64,000 nt of DNA from JAUWVG01 sp964633715 (GTDB lineage: Bacteria; Acidobacteriota; Aminicenantia; Aminicenantales; Aminicenantaceae): assembly GCA_964633715.1 (NCBI GenBank), contig CAZWHQ010000003.1, forward strand, positions 1-64,000, read 5' to 3'. The notes under the pieces were generated by a model, which was not told the origin of the DNA, ran no database searches, and worked only from the letters and a program-made list of their open reading frames with translations. Of the stretch, positions 6,558 to 15,744 are shown in pieces. Within the stretch, counting starts at the first letter, position 1; the number at the start of each line of letters is the position of its first letter. A program made the translations under genes and the position numbers.

Positions 6558-7592
6558 TCATCTGTTTTTTATGCCTTGAATGGCACCCTCAATCAGGCGG
6601 TAGGCTGCTTCTGTTGTGATTTTTTCGGGATTATCTGGGCAAGAGGCGATCCCGAGGCTGGATGCTTTTGGGTAGCTGAACATCACTTCTAAAGAGGCGG
6701 CAAGCTGCCGGCTTGACGGTCCATCTGGAAACGCATGTGGATGACCTGGGATTTCTACGGGATCGAGAACACTCAAATCCACGTGAATATAGATGACATC
6801 TGTAAGCCGGCTAAGACGGTCCATCTGCTTTCTGATATTGTTGGATAGTCCGATGAGGTCCTCGACGGTTAGTTTTTCAATGAAGGAATTGTCAATAAGC
6901 AAATCTTCGTATGGATTTGTATCACGGACACCCGCCATGACAATATATTTTGTCGATAGAGGAGGGTCGAGCCCCGCCTGAAGCCTCAGGTTAAAGTTGC
7001 TCAATCCAGCAGCTACAGCCACATTCATTCCACCCATGTTTCCTTCGATAGAAATATCTGGAGTGTTAAAGGCGGCCTTGGCATCTATCCAGACCAGCCC
7101 CACTTTTAAGGGTTTGTTCTCCCTAAGACGGGGAAGGCCGATAATATCCCGGCCTCTGCTGTCTTTGAGTGGTTGTCTGTCTGGCCCTAAATGCTGAAGT
7201 CCGGCCGACATCCCCACTAATGATTTGCTGCCCGACAAAAGCCCGATAAAAAAAGCTTCATCCTTGTTGTAGGATGATATTATTTTTCCCAGGGTTCTGT
7301 TCGTGAGTGAAGCTCTGTTCCACTCTCCGTATTCTCTTTCAAATTCCTGAGGCATTTTAACATCAGAAATTTTTACTATTGTACACCCAGCTTTTTCCAG
7401 GACATCGATAAGCCCTCCTGCGGCCAGTTTTTCAGGCCCAAGAACAAGTTCCGGTCCTGTTCTAGAATCGGAGTAGGGATCTTTAACGATAACCACGTTC
7501 ACTTTTCCCGATTCATCGACATAATTTTGAGAAGGGGAGATAAGGGGAAGCAGCCATAATAAAAAAGTGAGACAGCATATCAATTTTTTCAT
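6558..7592 (-). CDS. Exported arginase-family paralogue with lost metal ligands (copy 2)
   Basis: This 344-residue paralogue of the neighbouring gene also has a signal peptide (KKLICCLTFLLWLLPLIS). The metal motifs are further eroded: DAHAD has become DAKAA (170-174), the DxD pair reads DLS in HVDLSVLDP, and GGDHS reads LLSGSKSL. At least four of the usual Mn ligands are gone, so it is very likely a non-catalytic pseudoenzyme. The fold around them is well kept (GNMGGMNVAVAAGLSN, GVRDTNPYE), arguing for selection on binding or structure. Its stop overlaps ATG 6561 of copy 1. A partner or ligand-binding role is inference. Confidence 0.75.
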   Translation of the reverse strand: MKKLICCLTFLLWLLPLISPSQNYVDESGKVNVVIVKDPYSDSRTGPELVLGPEKLAAGGLIDVLEKAGCTIVKISDVKMPQEFEREYGEWNRASLTNRTLGKIISSYNKDEAFFIGLLSGSKSLVGMSAGLQHLGPDRQPLKDSRGRDIIGLPRLRENKPLKVGLVWIDAKAAFNTPDISIEGNMGGMNVAVAAGLSNFNLRLQAGLDPPLSTKYIVMAGVRDTNPYEDLLIDNSFIEKLTVEDLIGLSNNIRKQMDRLSRLTDVIYIHVDLSVLDPVEIPGHPHAFPDGPSSRQLAASLEVMFSYPKASSLGIASCPDNPEKITTEAAYRLIEGAIQGIKNR

Positions 7593-7703
7593 TCTTATTT
7601 CTCCGTATCTGAGTTCGAATTGAAATTAGCTTTTCCACTATATCACGGCATTTTCTTGTGTGGAAGGGGGAGTTATACTAATATGATTCTTTGGAGCTAA
7701 ATC

Positions 7704-9737
7704 ATGAAACAAAGTCTTGTCTTCGTTTTATCACTTCTCTTCATCTTTCCTATTTTATACGGGCAAACGGGAGTCAAAGAAGCAAAAGCTCTCAAAATCG
7801 AAGACAGCATCACTGTGGATGGCCGTATAGATGAAGATGTTTGGATCAATGCTCCCCAGATCGGTGAATTCATTCAATTTCAGCCAGATAGAGGAAATCC
7901 CTCTCCATATAGAACTGTTGTTAAAATCCTCTATAATGCCCAATATATCTATTTTGGATTCATGTGTTACGATCCTGAACCGGGAAAAATTGCCGCCAGC
8001 GTAACAAAAAGAGACACGGATATCACATCAGATGATTCTGTTTATGTTTCGCTGGATACCTATTTTGACAAAAGAAGGTCCTACTATTTTGGAACGAATC
8101 CTCTGGGGACACAGTGGGATGGCAAGATTGGAGATAACGGCCTCAATATCAACAGGAATTGGGATGGAATCTGGAAATCGGCGGCCGTAAATACTGATTA
8201 CGGGTGGAGCGCCGAGTTTGCCGTCGAATTTGCCACTCTCAAATATGAGCCGGGTATGGATAAAACCTGGGGATTGAATGTGGGACGGGGGATCCCTAGA
8301 AGTTTTGAAGTCAGTTTCTGGGCAGGTCCCCTGGAATCTCCATATAAGGTTTCACAGTATGGGGATTTAAAGGGATTAGATCTGGAAAAGGCCCAAAAAA
8401 AAGTACAGGTCATTCCCTATGTGATCACCAAGCTTGAACAGGATCAACGTACGGAATTTGATCTTGGTGTTGATGCCCGTTATGCCTTTTCGCAAACAGT
8501 ATCCGGCGATTTAACCATTAATCCTGATTTTGCGACCATTGAGGCGGACCAGGAGCAGATCAATCTGACTCGCTTCGAGTTGAATCTCCCGGAAAAAAGG
8601 AATTTTTTTCTCGAGGGATCTGAAATCTACAGCCAGAGAATCCGTCTGTTTTACTCAAGGAGGATTTCGGATATCTATGCAGGAGCCAAAGTCTACGGAA
8701 AATCTGGTGGTTTTGAATATTCCGTATTAAGCGCCCAGACACAGAAGAATGAAGAATTAGGCGAAGATTCAGCTAATTTTTCTGTGTTTCGCCTCAAAAA
8801 GGATGTGCTGAAATCGTCTTCGATAGGCTTACTAGCGGCCAACAAACTGGTTGATGGAATGAATCGAGGAACAGCAGGATTTGATACGTCGTTGTATTTT
8901 TCTGACACCTTTAAGTTCACGGGACAGTTTGCTCTCAGCTATGGGGATTTTAAAAAGAATAACATCGCTTTTTTTCTGCGTCCCAGTTATGATTCGGCCA
9001 CCTTTCACATCCATTTACGATACACGCAGCTGGGGAGTCATTTTGCCGATAATGCCAATGCTGTGGGATTTGTCCGGGATGACAACCGACATGAGTTTGA
9101 TTCGGCCATCGAAAAGACCTTCTGGATAAAAAAATGGGGTTTTGAACGTTTAGAATATGGCTCCAATTATAATATTTACTGGGGGATGGATTGGACACTG
9201 CGCAGCTGGAAAATTGATCAAAGCCTTGAGTTCGATCTAAAAAACAAGCTTTCACTGGAAGTCGATCATACGCAGGAATACAAGCTCTACGAAAAAGAAT
9301 TCCGCAATCACCAGACGGCCTTTGGGCTGGGTTACAATACAAGGGAATGGCAGTCGGCCGAGATCTCCTATGAGTTTGGGCGCAATTTCGACTTGAATTT
9401 TCATCTTATAGAGGGCCGCTTCAACTACAAAATTACGGAGGACTTTTCCATTCAGTATGCTCTTGAAAGAGTCATCTTTGATCCCGATCCAGAAGGGGAA
9501 AGCACCTGGATCCATGTTTTAAGGGCCACAAATTATTTTACAAATGATCTCTTCATTAAACTCTTTTATCAGATCAATTCCACTATCGATAAGAAAAATA
9601 TTCAAGTGTTGTTTGTCTACCGATTTCAACCTCCCTTTGGTTTTATCCAACTCGCCTATCAGAAGGGGACAGCCCAATTCGGGGAGAGAGGGAATCAGGG
9701 CCACACGCTCTTTATTAAACTTGCATATATGTTTTAG
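7704..9737 (+). CDS. DUF5916 outer-membrane protein with CBM9-like N-terminal domain
   Basis: 677 residues: signal peptide (1-20), then a carbohydrate-binding family 9-like beta-sandwich (about 25-215). Its signatures are ITVDGRIDEDVW, VVKILYNAQYIYFGF, FDKRRSYYFGTNPLG and WSAEFAVEF. It is followed by a long strand-rich DUF5916 region typical of a beta-barrel (NPDFATIEADQEQINLTR, EKRNFFLEG), ending in an aromatic residue, KLAYMF. Such proteins are thought to sit in the outer membrane and bind or import sugars; direct evidence is lacking. GGAG is 7 bases before the ATG. It points away from the arginase pair and toward the acyltransferase/glycosyltransferase genes. Confidence 0.85.
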   Translation: MKQSLVFVLSLLFIFPILYGQTGVKEAKALKIEDSITVDGRIDEDVWINAPQIGEFIQFQPDRGNPSPYRTVVKILYNAQYIYFGFMCYDPEPGKIAASVTKRDTDITSDDSVYVSLDTYFDKRRSYYFGTNPLGTQWDGKIGDNGLNINRNWDGIWKSAAVNTDYGWSAEFAVEFATLKYEPGMDKTWGLNVGRGIPRSFEVSFWAGPLESPYKVSQYGDLKGLDLEKAQKKVQVIPYVITKLEQDQRTEFDLGVDARYAFSQTVSGDLTINPDFATIEADQEQINLTRFELNLPEKRNFFLEGSEIYSQRIRLFYSRRISDIYAGAKVYGKSGGFEYSVLSAQTQKNEELGEDSANFSVFRLKKDVLKSSSIGLLAANKLVDGMNRGTAGFDTSLYFSDTFKFTGQFALSYGDFKKNNIAFFLRPSYDSATFHIHLRYTQLGSHFADNANAVGFVRDDNRHEFDSAIEKTFWIKKWGFERLEYGSNYNIYWGMDWTLRSWKIDQSLEFDLKNKLSLEVDHTQEYKLYEKEFRNHQTAFGLGYNTREWQSAEISYEFGRNFDLNFHLIEGRFNYKITEDFSIQYALERVIFDPDPEGESTWIHVLRATNYFTNDLFIKLFYQINSTIDKKNIQVLFVYRFQPPFGFIQLAYQKGTAQFGERGNQGHTLFIKLAYMF

Positions 9738-9772
9738 GATTGTGTGCCTTTTTTAGGTCATTTCAAAAACTC

Positions 9773-10783
9773 ATGAGGATTGAAAAAATTTGTAATCTTG
9801 AGAGGCTGACCGAGGTCCGGATAGAATGGAATGTCCTTGTAGAATCCTCGAGCCAAAATTGTGTTTTTCTAACAAATGAGTGGTTTTGTGCATGGGTTGA
9901 GAGTTTTGGCAAATCCTCTCAACTTTCTGTCCTTTTGTTCAGGGATTCTAACGGCCATTTGTATGGGGCAGCGCCCCTTATGGAGACAGGGGAAGGGTTG
10001 AAGTTTATCGCCAACCATGAGGTGACGGATTACTGTGATTTTATTGTCAAAAGGGGACAAGAGGGGCTGTTTTATAAAAACTTTCTTAAATTCTGGCAAA
10101 AAGAATTTAAATCCAACAGCAAGCTCCACTTGATAAATATTCGTGAAAAATCTCCGACACTATCTGTTCTCCCTCAAATGACGGATAAATCTACCTTAAA
10201 ATACTCAATCCTTGAAACGGAAGTGGCTCCAAGCCTGGACCTTCCGCTAACCTATGAGGCCTATCTGAAGAATCTTGACCGGAAGAACCGGCATGAACTG
10301 CGCAGAAAGAAAAGGAAGATTGAATCACAAAAAGGACTTCTTCTTAAACGGGTGAAGGATCCTGAAGGAATCCGAAAATATATCGATCTCTTTATAGGCC
10401 TGCACAAAAAGAGCCATTCGGCTAAACGGGAATTCTGGAAGAAAAAAGGGATGGAACAGTTCTTTCGCAGTCTCACAGCTTTTTTTTCTGAAAAGGGCTG
10501 GATCGAATTCAATGTTTTGTATCTTGAAGAAGACCTGGCTGGTATACTATTAAATTTTAGTCATTCAAACGAAATTCATTTCTATAATATAGCCTTTGAT
10601 CCAAAATATGCTGCCTATAGTCCGGGAATCTATCTTTTTGATCGCTCTATCCATCAGGCTATAAAAGACAAAAAAAAACGCGCTGATTTTTTAAGGGGGA
10701 AAGAGAAATATAAACTTGATTTAGGGGCAAAAGAGTATAAAATAATGGACTTCTTAATGACTGAAAAAGAGAAAAATTCATGA
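9773..10783 (+). CDS. BcsL/CelD-type (FemAB-like) GNAT acyltransferase
   Basis: This protein of about 336 residues belongs to the Acetyltransf_6 group (BcsL/CelD), structurally related to FemAB aminoacyltransferases. Recognisable parts are LTNEWFCAWVESFG near the N-terminus, LDRKNRHELRRKKRKIE in the middle, and YNIAFDPKYAAYSPGIYL near the end, the acyl-donor binding strand. Members acylate or aminoacylate sugars and cell-surface polymers. I start at ATG 9773, because the alternative TTG at 9740 adds a stretch without a ribosome site. Its end overlaps the next gene's ATG (ATGA, 10780-10783), so it is co-translated with the glycosyltransferase. Confidence 0.78.
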   Translation: MRIEKICNLERLTEVRIEWNVLVESSSQNCVFLTNEWFCAWVESFGKSSQLSVLLFRDSNGHLYGAAPLMETGEGLKFIANHEVTDYCDFIVKRGQEGLFYKNFLKFWQKEFKSNSKLHLINIREKSPTLSVLPQMTDKSTLKYSILETEVAPSLDLPLTYEAYLKNLDRKNRHELRRKKRKIESQKGLLLKRVKDPEGIRKYIDLFIGLHKKSHSAKREFWKKKGMEQFFRSLTAFFSEKGWIEFNVLYLEEDLAGILLNFSHSNEIHFYNIAFDPKYAAYSPGIYLFDRSIHQAIKDKKKRADFLRGKEKYKLDLGAKEYKIMDFLMTEKEKNS

Positions 10784-12063
10784 AAATATGTACTCTAAGC
10801 TTTCACTGCTGCCCGTTATCTTCCTTAGGAGGAGATGGTGTCGGTGGAATGAATGTCTATCTGAAAGAACTCGGCTCTGCTCTGGCAAAAAATTCCAGCA
10901 CAGAGATCGATATATTCACGAGAGAACAGCATCCGGGTATATATGGAATAAAAAAAGTAATGCCGAATGTAAGAGTCATTCATCTTCCTGCCGGTCCAAA
11001 ATGTTTTGTAAACCGCAAATTGCTCTACGACTATCTCCCTGAGTTTGTAGACAACCTAAAGGGATTTATGAACAAAGAGAAAAAGAACTATGATGTGATC
11101 TACACCCATTACTGGCTGTCGGGTTTGGCCGGGGAATACATGAAGCAGTATTTTAATATCCCTCTTGTTCATACCTATCACACACTGGCTTTTCTAAAGA
11201 ATCGTGTTTCGAAAAAACCTGAACACAGGAACCGGTTTCTGGCAGAAAGGCATCTTTCCGTTGCAGCAGATTTGATCATCTCTTCGTCTTCTGAGGAAAA
11301 AAAGAACTTAATGAGGGAATACGGCATCTCCACACAGAAGATCAAAGTTGTCTATCCCGGCGTCAACCATCATTTATTTTATCCCTCTAAGACAAAATTT
11401 GTCTATTCGGAATCCGGTTTTTCTGAAGACGACAAAATTCTTCTCTATGTGGGTCGAGTAGAACCGATCAAAGGCCTTAAAACGATAATTGAAGCCATGG
11501 CTTTACTCAATAAATCCGAAAATCCTCTAGGCAAAAAACTTAGGCTTGTAGTTATTGGGGGAGGCAAAAAAGGCGTTGAGCTCTCTAATAATAATGAGGT
11601 CAAACATATCAAGAGAGCCGTAGAGAAAAATGGTTTAACGGATAAAATCGTTTTCCTGGGATCAAAAGAGCAAAGGGCCTTAAAAGACTACTATTCTGCT
11701 GCAGACACCTTAATCGTTCCTTCGATGTATGAATCCTTTGGATTGGTTGTTGTTGAAGCGCTGGCCTGCGGAACTCCAGTCCTTGTTTCCAATGTTGGGA
11801 AAATGAAAACGATTGTTAAAGAGGGTAAAAACGGATTTTCCTTCGCGCCGGGTTGTCCTGAAGCTTTGATGAATAGACTTGAAGAATTTTTTCAGAAAAA
11901 GGAGTCTCTATGGGGGGATGCAAAAATCCGGCAGGATATTATCGATCGATTTTCATGGGAAAAAACAGGGAGAGAGACTCAGCGGATTTTTGCCAACCTC
12001 AAGCAGGAAGACATCCGATCTACCACCAAATTTCAACCCGATGAAAGCCCTCAGCTAGCTTGA
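10780..12063 (+). CDS. GT4 glycosyltransferase resembling MshA/BshA
   Basis: 427 residues with a GT-B fold. The N-terminal half shows GDGVGGMNVYLKEL, EIDIFTRE, YDVIYTHYWLSGLAGE and PLVHTYHTLAFLKN. The C-terminal half shows VGRVEPIKGL, LVVIGGGKKG and the E-x7-E element ESFGLVVVEALACGTPV. The GGMNVY, HYWLSG and HTxHTLA-KN elements are those of MshA, which transfers GlcNAc to inositol phosphate in mycothiol synthesis, and of the sucrose synthase-like GT4 group. The donor and acceptor sugars cannot be read from sequence. Neighbours (FemAB-like acyltransferase, PIG-L deacetylase, tandem GNAT) fit a small-thiol or aminosugar pathway. The 3' end overlaps the convergent deacetylase gene by 44 bases. 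Confidence 0.85.
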   Translation: MKICTLSFHCCPLSSLGGDGVGGMNVYLKELGSALAKNSSTEIDIFTREQHPGIYGIKKVMPNVRVIHLPAGPKCFVNRKLLYDYLPEFVDNLKGFMNKEKKNYDVIYTHYWLSGLAGEYMKQYFNIPLVHTYHTLAFLKNRVSKKPEHRNRFLAERHLSVAADLIISSSSEEKKNLMREYGISTQKIKVVYPGVNHHLFYPSKTKFVYSESGFSEDDKILLYVGRVEPIKGLKTIIEAMALLNKSENPLGKKLRLVVIGGGKKGVELSNNNEVKHIKRAVEKNGLTDKIVFLGSKEQRALKDYYSAADTLIVPSMYESFGLVVVEALACGTPVLVSNVGKMKTIVKEGKNGFSFAPGCPEALMNRLEEFFQKKESLWGDAKIRQDIIDRFSWEKTGRETQRIFANLKQEDIRSTTKFQPDESPQLA

Positions 12064-12724
12064 AGTCCTCCCCTTTAGCCATATCTTTGGCCCTGGTACA
12101 CAACCATTTTTCCATCTCGGCGGCAAAAGATTGTTTGATTTGGCTTTTATGGCAGTGCAGGGCTTTTAGTTTGATGTCGAATGTATCGGTAATATCGGAG
12201 CGAAAATTGATATCGCTGTCTTCGGAAGCCCAGAGCCAAAGCTTTTTCACATTGTGGGGTTGAAGGTCTTCTTTGATAAGGTCTGGATAGGCCCACACAT
12301 CTCTTGCGTAGGGAAAAGCGGCATCCAGAACCACACGGCCGACAATCCGATGGTCTCTGTGCCAGACATACCGTCGGTAAGGATCTGAAGTGATTATCAA
12401 CTCAGGCCTGTAGGTTCGGATTTGTCTGACAATATTTTTTCGAAACTCCGGAGTTTCATCGATGTTTTGGTCCTCATATCCAAGGAAGATGACGTCTTTG
12501 ACTCCCAGTATCTTGGCCGCTTTTCTCTGTTCTTGCTCTCGAATTTTGACCAGATCTTCTGGCCGAACATTGATGTCATCCGTGCCCTTGCTTCCATCTG
12601 TACACACGATGTAAACAACTTCCTTGCCCTCTCTCACCAAGTTAACGACTGAACCGGCTGCACCAAATTCGGCATCATCCGGATGAGGAGTGATCACGAG
12701 AACATCCGCTCTTTTTTTGTTCAT
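12020..12724 (-). CDS. PIG-L/LmbE family deacetylase (MshB/BshB-like)
   Basis: This 234-residue protein matches the PIG-L family: VITPHPDDAEFGAAG (H14, D16, D17) gives the first zinc ligands and the catalytic base, and HRDHR supplies the third ligand. Length and layout match BshB1/MshB, which remove acetate from GlcNAc-malate or GlcNAc-inositol during bacillithiol or mycothiol synthesis. Other PIG-L enzymes act on chitobiose or antibiotics. It is convergent with the glycosyltransferase and divergent from the tandem GNAT gene, so the set is not one transcript. Start ATG 12724 is favoured by the family N-terminus. Confidence 0.85.
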   Translation of the reverse strand: MNKKRADVLVITPHPDDAEFGAAGSVVNLVREGKEVVYIVCTDGSKGTDDINVRPEDLVKIREQEQRKAAKILGVKDVIFLGYEDQNIDETPEFRKNIVRQIRTYRPELIITSDPYRRYVWHRDHRIVGRVVLDAAFPYARDVWAYPDLIKEDLQPHNVKKLWLWASEDSDINFRSDITDTFDIKLKALHCHKSQIKQSFAAEMEKWLCTRAKDMAKGEDFKLAEGFHRVEIWW

Positions 12725-12795
12725 ATTTTCCTAATCAGGGAAAAGGTCTGCAAAATTGTATAATATCTTTGACTTTGATACAATGCGTTTCCCTC

Positions 12796-13707
12796 ATGAC
12801 TATTGGCATCCGCAATTATTCGAGTTCCGATTTTAATCGATTGACCGAATTTTATGGAAAGACAGCTGAACATATTTCTCTATTAGGGAATAGTGATTCT
12901 GAGTTTTTGATACAAAAATTGAAGCGTCCCGGATATGATCCATTTGAGAATATTTTTTTGGCTGAATATAAGAATAAACTTTTCGGGTATGCAGATTTGG
13001 TCTATGAAGAGGGGATCAAACGGGCCATAATTGATATTTTTGTGGATTCCCCCCATCGTCGCCAGGGAGTAGGAAAAGAATTTCTGGATCGCCTGCTCCG
13101 GCGAGGTCGCGAATTAGGGGCTCAATCTCTCCAAGCCTATATCCCTGAGTTCAATCAAAAGATGTCCTCCTTTCTTCTCCATCAAAAATTTTCTTTTATT
13201 CGCTCTGTCCACACGCTTCAATTGGAGATATCTAAAAAGATGTTTGGGGAATGGGATTTAAAGGGCAGGCGATTAAAGACATTTAAAAAGGGGGAAGAAG
13301 ACAAGCTTGCTGCCCTGCAAAACAAGGTCTTCTCCGGAACCTGGGGATTCTGTCCGAACACGGTTGAGGAGATCAAATACTATCTGCAGTTGACAGGCTG
13401 CCGGATTGATGAGGTTTTGTGTCTCGAGGACAAGGGAAATAAGATCGCATATCTGTGGAGCCATTCTCTTCCTCAAGATTCTGGAGCAAATCACTTGCGG
13501 ATTCACATGTTTGGTGTAGATCCCGAATTTCGAGGCAAGGGCTTTGGAAAAAAACTTCTTCAAAAAGCCCTCTATCAAATGGAAAAACAAGGCACTAAAA
13601 CTGTCGAGCTTTCAGTCGATTCTGATAACATGCCTGCTTTTTCTCTTTATGAGTCGTTAGGATTTAAACTTAAGTCTATAAGCACCTGGTATGAAAGAAA
13701 AATCTAA
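12796..13707 (+). CDS. Tandem GNAT acetyltransferase, MshD-like
   Basis: With ATG 12796 the protein has 303 residues and two GNAT domains. The first (about 1-150) has the acetyl-CoA loop RRQGVG after VDSPH. The second (about 155-303) has VDPEFRGKGFG and VDSDNMPAFSLYESLGF, followed by STWYE. MshD, the last mycothiol enzyme, has exactly this double-GNAT layout and a similar VESDN...YQSLGF ending. The stretch NKVFSGTWGFCPNT opens the second domain. Acetylation of an amino-thiol sugar is one possibility, but many tandem GNATs have other substrates. The frame could extend to TTG 12769, but no ribosome site supports it. A TATAAT at 12759-12764 may serve it. Confidence 0.75.
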   Translation: MTIGIRNYSSSDFNRLTEFYGKTAEHISLLGNSDSEFLIQKLKRPGYDPFENIFLAEYKNKLFGYADLVYEEGIKRAIIDIFVDSPHRRQGVGKEFLDRLLRRGRELGAQSLQAYIPEFNQKMSSFLLHQKFSFIRSVHTLQLEISKKMFGEWDLKGRRLKTFKKGEEDKLAALQNKVFSGTWGFCPNTVEEIKYYLQLTGCRIDEVLCLEDKGNKIAYLWSHSLPQDSGANHLRIHMFGVDPEFRGKGFGKKLLQKALYQMEKQGTKTVELSVDSDNMPAFSLYESLGFKLKSISTWYERKI

Positions 13708-13729
13708 AATTAAGTGGAAAAAAGAAGGG

Positions 13730-13758
13730 TTGTGATGTCAAGGAGAAGTGAATATAAT
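13730..13758 (+). promoter_or_regulatory. Sigma70-type promoter for transketolase
   Basis: TTGTGA (13730-13735) and a perfect TATAAT (13753-13758) are separated by exactly 17 bases. Transcription would begin near 13765, giving a leader of about 75 bases to the TTG start at 13840. Confidence 0.65.
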
Positions 13759-13839
13759 AGTGTCTATTTTTGCCAAGGAAAATGAGCAAAAAGCGGCAAG
13801 ATGGAGGATAACTATAATTCATCGGGAGGAGGGAAAGTT

Positions 13840-15675
13840 TTGAAGAACAAAACCGAGGCTCTAAAAAAAATCGCTCAAAAATTACGAATTCATGCCTTCA
13901 GGATGACCACTGAAGCCCGTTCCGGACACCCGACAACATGTGCATCCTCAGCCGAGCTGATGGCCTGTCTGTTCTTTGATGAGATGAAATACAACATCCA
14001 CAATCCGAACGATTGGGCGAATGATGAGTTTGTGCTTTCCAAAGGACATGCGGCACCCATTTTATGGGCCGCATATGCGGAGGCAGGCATTATTTCTTCT
14101 TCGAGTTTAAAGAACCTTCGAAAAATCACGAGCACTCTTGAAGGGCATCCCACTCCACGGATGAAGTGGGTTAAGGCTGCCACGGGTTCGCTCGGGCAGG
14201 GTTTGTCTGTGGGTGTAGGCCTGGCTGCCGCTTTGAAACTCGGGAAATGCTCCAGAAGAGTGTACGTTCTTATGGGAGATGGGGAGTGTGCAGAGGGTTC
14301 GGTCTGGGAAGCAGCCAATGCGGCATCTAATCTCAAGCTCCAGAACCTCTGTGCGATAGTCGATGTCAACAGGTTTGGGCAATCCGCAGCAACGATGCTG
14401 GAACATAACACCAAAGCCTATATCCAAAGATTTAAGGCTTTTGGTTGGAATGTCGTTAAAGTGGACGGCCACAGAATTAAGGATATTTTGGAAGCCTTTC
14501 TTTATGCCAGAAATAGTGATAAACCAACGGCCATCATTGCTCAAACACTCAAAGGGAAGGGCGTCTCTTTTATCGAAGATAAAAACGGATGGCACGGAAA
14601 ACCTCTAAGCAAGGGAGATCTTCAAAAAGCATTGGAGGAATTAGGCCCTTTCCCTGAGATCGACGCAAAAAAATACGTCCAAAAACCCGGGAAAGTCAGC
14701 GGTCCAAAATTTGAAAAGAGAATGAGGTTTAAAAGAAACGTCTATGAAAAAAACACGGCCACTCGACGGGCTTACGGAAACGCTCTCGTTAACCTCGGAA
14801 AAGTCAATAACGCGGTTGTCGCCATTGATGGGGATGTTCAGAATTCAACGTACGTTGAGGATTTTTTTAAGGCCTTTCCGAAAAGATCCTATCAGCTTTT
14901 TATTGCCGAGCAGAATATGGTTGGAATGGGCATTGGAATGGCTGCCAAAGGATTTATTCCCTTTATGGCCACTTTTGCAGCTTTTTTGACACGCGCCCAT
15001 GACCAGATCCGCATGGCGGCCTATTCTTTTGCGAACATTAAACTAGTTGGTTCTCATGTCGGTGTGAGCATCGGAGCCGATGGGCCCTCTCAAATGGGGC
15101 TGGAAGATATCGCTCTTTTCAGACCCATTCCCCATTGTGTTATTCTCTATCCTTCCGATGCCTATTCTACAGAAGCCTGCGTGGAGTCTATGGTGAGGTA
15201 CAAAGGGATGGCTTATCTGAGAACCTCTCGGCCAGGAACTCCTCTTCTGTATAAAAAAGATGATAAATTTCCTATCGGCGGTTCAAAAGTGATCAAAAGG
15301 AGTTCCAAAGATCAAGCGGTTATTGTTGCCGCCGGTATCACTCTGTTTGAAGCCCTAAAGGCGTATGAAGAATTAAGGAAGGAAAACATAAATGTCAGAG
15401 TGGTCGATGTTTACTCTATAAAACCCTTTGACAGGGATGCTATATCCAAACATGCGGCCCAGGCCGGAAATAAGGTTATTGTCGTCGAAGACCACTATCC
15501 GGGCGGAGGATTGGGAGATGCCGCTTCAGCTGCTCTTGCAGGGAAGGCAGAAATATCTCATTTGGCAGTCTGTGATCTTCCCCGTTCGGGAGAACCGGAG
15601 GAACTGTTGGAAAAATACGGGATCAGCGCCAAACATATCAAGAATGCCGTTAAAAAAATCATTAGAAAAAAATAG
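13840..15675 (+). CDS. tkt: Transketolase
   Basis: A single-chain transketolase of about 611 residues. It has an N-terminal thiamine-diphosphate domain (SGHPTTCASSAEL, LSKGHAAPILWAAYAEAG, MGDGECAEGSVWEAAN with GDG), a pyrimidine-binding domain (FIAEQNMVGMGIGMA with the catalytic Glu) and a C-terminal domain (VVDVYSIKPFD). It moves two-carbon units in the pentose phosphate pathway. The layout is closer to animal-type/short transketolases than to the longer E. coli form. I choose TTG 13840 because GGAGGAGGG lies six bases upstream; the ATG at 13801 has no ribosome site and would translate that site as SSGGGK. Confidence 0.93.
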   Translation: MKNKTEALKKIAQKLRIHAFRMTTEARSGHPTTCASSAELMACLFFDEMKYNIHNPNDWANDEFVLSKGHAAPILWAAYAEAGIISSSSLKNLRKITSTLEGHPTPRMKWVKAATGSLGQGLSVGVGLAAALKLGKCSRRVYVLMGDGECAEGSVWEAANAASNLKLQNLCAIVDVNRFGQSAATMLEHNTKAYIQRFKAFGWNVVKVDGHRIKDILEAFLYARNSDKPTAIIAQTLKGKGVSFIEDKNGWHGKPLSKGDLQKALEELGPFPEIDAKKYVQKPGKVSGPKFEKRMRFKRNVYEKNTATRRAYGNALVNLGKVNNAVVAIDGDVQNSTYVEDFFKAFPKRSYQLFIAEQNMVGMGIGMAAKGFIPFMATFAAFLTRAHDQIRMAAYSFANIKLVGSHVGVSIGADGPSQMGLEDIALFRPIPHCVILYPSDAYSTEACVESMVRYKGMAYLRTSRPGTPLLYKKDDKFPIGGSKVIKRSSKDQAVIVAAGITLFEALKAYEELRKENINVRVVDVYSIKPFDRDAISKHAAQAGNKVIVVEDHYPGGGLGDAASAALAGKAEISHLAVCDLPRSGEPEELLEKYGISAKHIKNAVKKIIRKK

Positions 15676-15744
15676 CCATAATTCCATCGGACTTTTTATA
15701 ATGCCATAGTATCCGCTGTCCTGTTCAGCTTATGGGCGTGACAT

